Below, piece by piece: positions 58,408 through 64,000 of a stretch of 64,000 nucleotides of DNA (position 1 is the first letter of the stretch; each line of letters starts with the position of its first letter). The position numbers and the translations under genes are program-made. The DNA comes from Prado023 sp963788325 (lineage in GTDB: Bacteria > Actinomycetota > Actinomycetes > S36-B12 > CAIYMF01). The stretch covers positions 310,001 to 374,000 of the forward strand of contig CAWBGJ010000015.1 in the NCBI GenBank assembly GCA_963788325.1, given 5' to 3'. Under the pieces are notes generated by a model. That model made no database searches, was not told where the DNA came from, and worked only from the letters and a program-made list of their open reading frames with translations.

Positions 58408-59780
58408 CCGACCTGCGCTCGCTGTCACTGTGGTGGGACAGCCTGGGCCCGGCACCACAGCCCCGGCCCGGCCTCGAGGGCGACCTCGACGTGGACGTGG
58501 TGATCGTCGGCGCCGGCTACACCGGCCTGTGGACGGCCTACTACCTGGCCCGGTCGGCGCCCGGAACCCGGATCGCCGTCCTCGAGTCGGAGGTCGCCGG
58601 CTTCGGGGCCAGTGGTCGCAACGGCGGCTGGTGCTCGGCCCTGTTCCCCGCCCCGATCGACGTCGTGGCCCGGGGCAGCTCGCGGACCGCTGCCCTCGCG
58701 CTCGCCCACGCGATGCACGACACCGTCGACGAGGTCGGCCGGGTCGCTGCGGCCGAGGCCCTGGAGATCGACTGGGCCAAGGGTGGGACGCTGGGCCTGG
58801 CCCGCACGCCGGTGCAGCTGGACCGAGCCCGCGCCGAGGTCGAGCTCTGGCGCTCGTGGGGTTTCGGACCCGACGACTACCGCCTGCTCGATGCGCAGGA
58901 GGCCGCGGAACGGGCGGGTGCGACCGACGTGCTGGGCGCCACCTACACCCCACACTGTGCCGCGATCCAGCCGGCGGCGCTGGCCCGCGGGCTCGCGTCG
59001 GCGGTGGCGGCCGTCGGGGTTCGGATCTACGAGGGGACGACGGTCACCAGCCTCGAGCCCGGGGTGGCCCGCACCCAGCGCGGTGACGTGCGCGCCCCCT
59101 ACGTGGTGCGGGCCACCGAGGCGTTCAGCGCCCGGCTGCCCGGGTATCGGCGGGCCGTGCTGCCCGTCTACTCGCTGATGCTGGCCACCGAGCCACTGCC
59201 CGCCGAGTTCTGGGCGCGGGTGGGGCTGGCGCGGCGCGAGACGTTCACCGACGGACGGCACCTGATCATCTATGGCCAGCGGACAGCCGACGATCGTCTG
59301 GCCTTCGGCGGTCGCGGGGCCCCGTACCACTACGGCTCCCGGATCGAACCGTCCTTCGACCGTGTGGGGGCGGTGCATGCGGGCCTGTGGCAGGCCCTGG
59401 TCGAGCTGTTCCCCGAGGTCGCCGGTCATCGGGTGACCCACCGCTGGGGCGGTCCGCTGGGCATCACCCGCGACTGGTTCGCCTCCTGCGGCCTGGACCG
59501 GGCGACCGGCCTGGCCTGGGCCGGCGGGTACGTCGGCGACGGTGTGGGGACGTCCAACCTCGCGGGGCGCACGCTGGCCGACCTGATCACCGGAACCCGC
59601 TCGGAGCTGACCGAGCTCCCCTGGGTCAACCACAGGTCGCGGCGCTGGGAGCCCGAGCCACTGCGCTGGCTGGGCGCCAACGGCGGGTTGGCGATGATGG
59701 GTTCAGCCGATGACAGCGAGGCTCGGACCGGGCGCCCGGCGCGACGCGCGGCCCTGTTCGACCGGTTGCTCGGACACTGA
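58404..59780 (+). CDS. FAD-dependent oxidoreductase, DAO/PuuB type (second)
   Basis: A 458-residue DAO-superfamily flavoprotein. Rossmann motif VIVGAGYTGLW is at 33-43, GASGRNGGWCSALFP follows, and near the end HRWGGPLGITRDWFASCGLD and YVGDGVGTSNLAGRTLADLITG. ATGA overlap with the FMN protein gene. It shares the fold and the SGRNGG turn with the protein at 42118-43539 but is only modestly similar elsewhere. Likely an amine or amino-acid oxidase. Confidence 0.85.
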   Translation: MTDLRSLSLWWDSLGPAPQPRPGLEGDLDVDVVIVGAGYTGLWTAYYLARSAPGTRIAVLESEVAGFGASGRNGGWCSALFPAPIDVVARGSSRTAALALAHAMHDTVDEVGRVAAAEALEIDWAKGGTLGLARTPVQLDRARAEVELWRSWGFGPDDYRLLDAQEAAERAGATDVLGATYTPHCAAIQPAALARGLASAVAAVGVRIYEGTTVTSLEPGVARTQRGDVRAPYVVRATEAFSARLPGYRRAVLPVYSLMLATEPLPAEFWARVGLARRETFTDGRHLIIYGQRTADDRLAFGGRGAPYHYGSRIEPSFDRVGAVHAGLWQALVELFPEVAGHRVTHRWGGPLGITRDWFASCGLDRATGLAWAGGYVGDGVGTSNLAGRTLADLITGTRSELTELPWVNHRSRRWEPEPLRWLGANGGLAMMGSADDSEARTGRPARRAALFDRLLGH

Positions 59781-59889
59781 TCGCACGGCTGCGCGAACGC
59801 ATCGAGCAGCTCGACCCGGCCTGGGCCCCGCGCCGGATTTCGCTGCCCGCCGCATTGAGTCCCGGGCCCAGCAGGACGACCATGGGGAT

Positions 59890-62800
59890 GTGGACACCGA
59901 CTCACTGGACCAGCCCGCCACCCGCCCCGACGCGGACGAGGTGGTCGACCGGGCCGTCGCGCGAGCGGCCCGGTGGATCACCGCGGCCGAAGGCCAACGG
60001 ACCAGGCGCGAGAAAGCCAACCGCCGGCGGCTCACCCGCCTGCTGGCCGACCCCGCCGGCCTGCCGGTCACCATGGCCCTGACCGACGAGGTGATGCGGA
60101 TCAGCGATCCCAGCCGGGCCGCGGCGACCCTGCGCGAGGCCGCCGCCGCGTCGAACCCCACCGCGCTGGGCGTGCGCGACCATGTCGGGCTCCAGGCTTT
60201 GCGCAGGGTCTCGAAGCGGGCCCCGCAGTCCAGCATGCGGCTCGTCCACTGGCAGGTGCGCGATGCCTCGACCGGGATCATCCTGCCCGCTGAGCCCAAG
60301 GCCCTGCGAACCCACCTGGAGCGGCGGTCCGCCGAGGGAGCAAGACTGAACATCAACGTCCTGGGCGAGGCCGTCCTGGGCGAGCAGGAGGCCAACCGAC
60401 GGCTCGACCGGGTCGTGGAGATGCTCGGCCGCCCGGAGGTCACCTACATCTCGGTCAAGATCTCGGCGATCGCGGCCCAGCTGAGCACCTACGACCATCA
60501 GGGCTCGCTCGACCGGGTGGCCGACCGGTTGCGCCGGTTGTACCGCGCGGCGAACGCCACGAGCCCGCGCACGTTCGTCAACCTCGACATGGAGGAGTAC
60601 CGCGACCTCGACCTCACCCTGGACGTGTTCACGACGGTCCTCGCCGAGCCCGAGTTCACCGACACCGACGCCGGGATCGTCCTGCAGGCCTACCTTCCCG
60701 AGAGCCACGGCGCGTTCCAGCGGCTGCTCACGTGGTCGCAGGAGCGCCGCGCCGCCGGCGGTGCGCGGATCAAGGTCCGGATCGTCAAGGGTGCGAACCT
60801 CGCCATGGAGTCCGCGGAGGGCCAGCTGCACGGCTGGACACCGGCGCCGCACGGATCGAAGGCCGATGTGGACGCCTCGTGGAAGCGTCTGGTCGACGCC
60901 GCGGTGCGCCCGGAGAACGCCGACGCGGTGCGGATCGGGATCGCCAGCCACAACCTGTTCGACCTCGCCTGGTCCCTGGAGGTAGCCGCCGCGCGTGGTG
61001 TGGCCGATCAGGTCGACATGGAGATGCTCGAGGGGATGGCCAACGCGGAGGCCCTGGCCATCATCGGCGACGTGGGCTCCGTGCTGCTCTACGCGCCCGT
61101 CACCGTGCGCGATGACTTCGCCTCGGCGGTGGCCTACCTCGTGCGCCGCCTCGACGAGAACACTGCGCCGGAGAACTTCCTGCGTGCCTCGTTCAGCCTC
61201 ACGGTGGGCTCCGCGACGTTCACCGAGCAGGAACGCCGATTCCGCGCCGCGGTGGCAGCCCGGCACACGATCTCGACCGAGTCACGCCGGCACGCCCCGG
61301 TCGACGAGGTGGGCAGCGAACCGATCACCGAGGGCCTCTTCGGCAACGAGCCGGAGACCGACCTGACCCGCCCGCAGGAGCGGGCTCTGGCGGCCGCGGC
61401 ACTGCACCGGCACGCGGCCGGGTGGGACCGTCCCGTGCCGGTGGTGGTGGCGGGCATCGAACGCCCCGAGGGCGTCGAGGGCGTCGAGCCGGGCGGCAAC
61501 CCCAGCGCCGGGGGGGCGCCCTGGTACGGCTACTGCGTGGCGACCACCGAACTGGTCGACGAGGCCGTGGCCACCGCGCGCGCCGCGATCGCCGAATGGG
61601 AGGGCCGTGGGCCGCGCGCGCGGGCGCGGATCCTCTGGGAGGCCGCTCGGGTGATGGCCGCGCAACGCCACGACACCCTGGCGGTCATGTCCCTGGATGC
61701 CGGCAAGACGATGGACCAGGGCATCCCCGAGGTGACCGAGGCGATCGACTTCGCCCGCTTCTATGGCCGGTCGGCGATCCAGACGATCACCGAGACCGCT
61801 CCCAGCGCCCCGGTGGGCGTGGTCGTCGTGGTTCCGCCGTGGAACTTCCCGTATGCCATCCCGGCCGGTGGGGTGCTGGCTGCACTGGCCGCGGGCAACG
61901 CCGTGATCCTCAAGCCGGCGCCGGAGTCGGTGGCCACCGCGTGGCTGCTGGTCGAGCAGCTCTGGCGGGCTGGGGTGCCGCGCACCGTGCTGCAGTTCCT
62001 GCCCAGCCGCGACGACGAGGTCGGCACGCACCTGATCACCCACGACGGGGTCGACGCGGTGATCCTCACCGGGTCCTGGGACACCGCCCGGCTGTTCACC
62101 TCCTGGCGGCCGGACCTGCGCCTGCTCGCCGAGACCTCGGGCAAGAACGCGCTGCTCATCTCGGCCACAGCCGACATTGACGCGGCCGTCAAGGACCTGG
62201 TCGCCAGCGCCTTCGGCCACGCCGGGCAGAAGTGCTCGGCGGCCAGCCTGGCGATCGTCGAGGCCTCCGTGCACGACAACCCGGCGTTCCTGCGCCAGTT
62301 GCGTGATGCGGTGACCACCGAGGTGGTCGGGCCGGGCCCGGACCCCGCCACCGTGATCGGGCCGGTGATCCGCCCGGCCGAGGGTCCGCTGCTGCGCGCG
62401 CTGACCGTGCTGGAGCCCGGGGAGTCCTGGCTCGTGGCGCCCCGACAGCTCGACGACACGGGGCACCTCTGGAGCCCCGGGGTCAAGATCGGCGTCCAGC
62501 CCGGCTCGTGGACACATCGCACGGAGTGGTTCGGCCCGGTCCTGGGCGTCATGCGCGCACCTGACCTGGACACCGCCATCGAGTGGCAGAACGCCGTCGA
62601 CTTCGGCCTGACGGCCGGCATCCACGCGTTGGACACCGGCGAGTGCGAGACGTGGATCGCGAGGATCGAGGCCGGCAACGCCTACGTCAACCGCGGCACC
62701 ACCGGGGCCATCGTCAACCGGCAACCGTTCGGCGGTTGGAAGAAGTCCTCGGTGGGGCCGACGGCGAAGGCCGGCGGGGAGAACTACGTCGCGTGCCTGC

Positions 62801-63321
62801 GCGACTGGGCCCCCGGGCAGGCAGCGCTGACCAACGAGGCCGTGCAGGCCTGGTGGGCGCAGGTCGGCAGCGTCGCGCGCGACCTGACGGGGCTCGCCGT
62901 CGAGCGCAACCTCGTCCGCTACCGGCCGTTGCCCCAGCCCGTGCTGGTCCGCATCGATGCCGCCACCCGAGCCGCGGACCTCGAGTCCGTGCGCCGGCTG
63001 GCCGCTCGGACCGGGACGCCGATCCTGCTCAGCGCGACCGAATCCCGGGGGGCCGACACCGTGGTCGAGTCCCTGGTGCAGGCCCGGCAGCGGGTGGCCG
63101 CGGGCGCCATCAGCCGGGTCCGCTGGTTGTCCGGCGAGGACCCGGGCGACCTCGCCCTCGTCGGACTGGACGCCGGGGTCAACCTGGATCGGCGCCCGGT
63201 CGCGGGCACCGTGGCCGTGGAGGCCCCACGCTGGATGCACGAGCAGAGCGTGTGCGTCACGGCCCACCGCTACGGCAACGTCGGGGCGGGTCCCCAGCCG
63301 CGGGTGCCTGGTGGTCGGTGA
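59890..63321 (+). CDS. putA: bifunctional proline dehydrogenase / P5C dehydrogenase PutA
   Basis: A 1143-residue enzyme that oxidises proline to glutamate in two steps with an internal channel. The PRODH barrel fills about 30-450, with LNINVLGEAVLGEQEANRRL, YISVKISAIAAQL and FASHN-like IGIASHNLFDLAWSLE. The ALDH domain begins about 500 (PPWNFPYAIPAGGVLAAL), with catalytic Cys782 in HAGQKCSAASLAIV. There is no DNA-binding domain. The GTG at 59890 follows GGGGAT; an open frame upstream overlaps the oxidoreductase end and is not used. A C-terminal segment past about 1010 has no recognisable motif. Confidence 0.93.
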   Translation: MDTDSLDQPATRPDADEVVDRAVARAARWITAAEGQRTRREKANRRRLTRLLADPAGLPVTMALTDEVMRISDPSRAAATLREAAAASNPTALGVRDHVGLQALRRVSKRAPQSSMRLVHWQVRDASTGIILPAEPKALRTHLERRSAEGARLNINVLGEAVLGEQEANRRLDRVVEMLGRPEVTYISVKISAIAAQLSTYDHQGSLDRVADRLRRLYRAANATSPRTFVNLDMEEYRDLDLTLDVFTTVLAEPEFTDTDAGIVLQAYLPESHGAFQRLLTWSQERRAAGGARIKVRIVKGANLAMESAEGQLHGWTPAPHGSKADVDASWKRLVDAAVRPENADAVRIGIASHNLFDLAWSLEVAAARGVADQVDMEMLEGMANAEALAIIGDVGSVLLYAPVTVRDDFASAVAYLVRRLDENTAPENFLRASFSLTVGSATFTEQERRFRAAVAARHTISTESRRHAPVDEVGSEPITEGLFGNEPETDLTRPQERALAAAALHRHAAGWDRPVPVVVAGIERPEGVEGVEPGGNPSAGGAPWYGYCVATTELVDEAVATARAAIAEWEGRGPRARARILWEAARVMAAQRHDTLAVMSLDAGKTMDQGIPEVTEAIDFARFYGRSAIQTITETAPSAPVGVVVVVPPWNFPYAIPAGGVLAALAAGNAVILKPAPESVATAWLLVEQLWRAGVPRTVLQFLPSRDDEVGTHLITHDGVDAVILTGSWDTARLFTSWRPDLRLLAETSGKNALLISATADIDAAVKDLVASAFGHAGQKCSAASLAIVEASVHDNPAFLRQLRDAVTTEVVGPGPDPATVIGPVIRPAEGPLLRALTVLEPGESWLVAPRQLDDTGHLWSPGVKIGVQPGSWTHRTEWFGPVLGVMRAPDLDTAIEWQNAVDFGLTAGIHALDTGECETWIARIEAGNAYVNRGTTGAIVNRQPFGGWKKSSVGPTAKAGGENYVACLRDWAPGQAALTNEAVQAWWAQVGSVARDLTGLAVERNLVRYRPLPQPVLVRIDAATRAADLESVRRLAARTGTPILLSATESRGADTVVESLVQARQRVAAGAISRVRWLSGEDPGDLALVGLDAGVNLDRRPVAGTVAVEAPRWMHEQSVCVTAHRYGNVGAGPQPRVPGGR

Positions 63322-63372
63322 TCCGGCCCCGGCGCAGGTTTGGGGCACCGACCGACCGGGTAGCACCCGCTG

Positions 63373-64000
63373 ATGCAGGCCTTCCGTGCGATCTACGCCC
63401 ATCCGGGAACCCGGGCGATGAGCACCGCCGGGCTCGTGGGTCGGTTCCCGATGGCGATGATCGGCCTGGCGATCACCATGCTGGTCGTCGCCGAGACCGG
63501 CTCGTACGCACGCGCCGGGGCGGTGGCCGCGGCGATCACGCTGGCCGGAGCGGTCGGCGGCCCGCTCGGGGCACAGCTGGCCGACAGGTTCGGCCAACAC
63601 CGCGTCATCCCGCCCCTCATCGGGGTCCACATCGCAGCGGTGGCCGCACTGACGGTTGTGGTCATGGCCGGGACCCCCATGCTCACCTGGTTGCTGCTGG
63701 CCATCGTCGCCGGGCTGAGCGGGCCCAACCTCGGGGCCATGGTGCGCACCCGGTGGGCCGGGATCGCCAAGGGCCCCCGCGAGCTCTCCTCAGCCTTCGC
63801 CCTGGAGTCCACGCTCGACGAGTTGGCCTTCGTGCTCGGTCCACCCCTGGCCACCGGGCTGGCCGTGGCGATCGCACCCTGGTCTGCGATCGCCACCGGG
63901 ATGCTGCTCGCGGGATCGGGGTCCCTGGCCCTGGCCGCGCAACGCCGGACAGAGCCCGCGCCCGCCCCGCGGTCCGCCCACCCCGGACCGGCGGTCTGGG
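63373..64000 (+). CDS. MFS transporter, C-terminus off the window
   Basis: First 209 residues of a major facilitator transporter, starting MQAFRAIYAHPGTRAMSTAG. Six hydrophobic helices are visible, with the MFS loop GAQLADRFGQHRV between helices 2 and 3. No stop codon in the window. Similar proteins follow amino-acid catabolic genes, but substrate is unknown. Confidence 0.82.
   Translation, partial: MQAFRAIYAHPGTRAMSTAGLVGRFPMAMIGLAITMLVVAETGSYARAGAVAAAITLAGAVGGPLGAQLADRFGQHRVIPPLIGVHIAAVAALTVVVMAGTPMLTWLLLAIVAGLSGPNLGAMVRTRWAGIAKGPRELSSAFALESTLDELAFVLGPPLATGLAVAIAPWSAIATGMLLAGSGSLALAAQRRTEPAPAPRSAHPGPAVW

Noticed and set aside
61282..63630. A 782-codon open frame antisense to putA
   Set aside because: No motif or start signal; repetitive Arg/Gly/Pro/His composition typical of antisense frames.

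Overview
The window is high-GC DNA with strong third-position GC bias and long antisense open frames. It comes from a member of the Actinomycetes. Three marker sets point there: the Pup-proteasome genes (mpa, dop, pup, prcB), the mycothiol ligase mshC, and the gene order dxr-rip1-ispG-GNAT-proS. From memory, the left half also follows the order of the M. tuberculosis prcB-pup-dop-mpa-trmI-RecB-metH-mshC segment. I cannot name the genus. I saw no tRNA, rRNA, CRISPR array or insertion sequence.

Layout. At 1-6740 is the Pup-proteasome locus: prcB (runs off the left edge, one frame break), pup, dop and mpa. A DUF1232 gene and a glucose-type PTS permease sit between dop and mpa. At 6870-13506 are trmI, an M50 protease with CBS domains, a RecB-like nuclease and a MacB-type ABC exporter. 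At 13634-18458 are a HAD phosphatase, metH and a decayed HNH endonuclease gene that still has a clean LexA/SOS box. At 18720-27872 are housekeeping genes: a LapA-domain protein, an aldo-keto reductase, pgi, mshC, SURF1, a HAD hydrolase, proS and a GNAT. At 27888-33860 are a 33-residue membrane protein, a YcjF-like GTPase, ispG, a TauE/SafE permease, rip1 and dxr. At 34213-40377 are gabT, a 71-residue membrane protein, a HemW-like radical SAM protein, a saccharopine-dehydrogenase-like protein, a YhhN protein and a secreted protein of unknown function.

From 40476 to 63321 lies an amine and amino-acid catabolic island. It holds mmsA, two DAO-type flavin oxidases, a PASTA-free Ser/Thr kinase, a polyamine importer potABC flanked by two close potD paralogues, two aminoaldehyde dehydrogenases, a D-lactate dehydrogenase, an Lrp/AsnC regulator overlapping a putrescine-type aminotransferase, an FMN-binding protein and a bifunctional PutA. 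The logic is uptake of putrescine or spermidine, conversion to aminobutyraldehyde and GABA, then (with gabT at 34-35 kb) to succinate semialdehyde, with proline oxidation to glutamate alongside. An MFS transporter runs off the right edge.

A striking feature is clustered single-base indels. ispG, dxr and gabT each carry several, while intact genes (GTPase, TauE/SafE, rip1, radical SAM) lie between them. prcB and the kinase have one each. Residues on both sides of every break remain well conserved, so sequence error is the simplest reading, but it needs checking because two of the genes belong to the MEP isoprenoid pathway.
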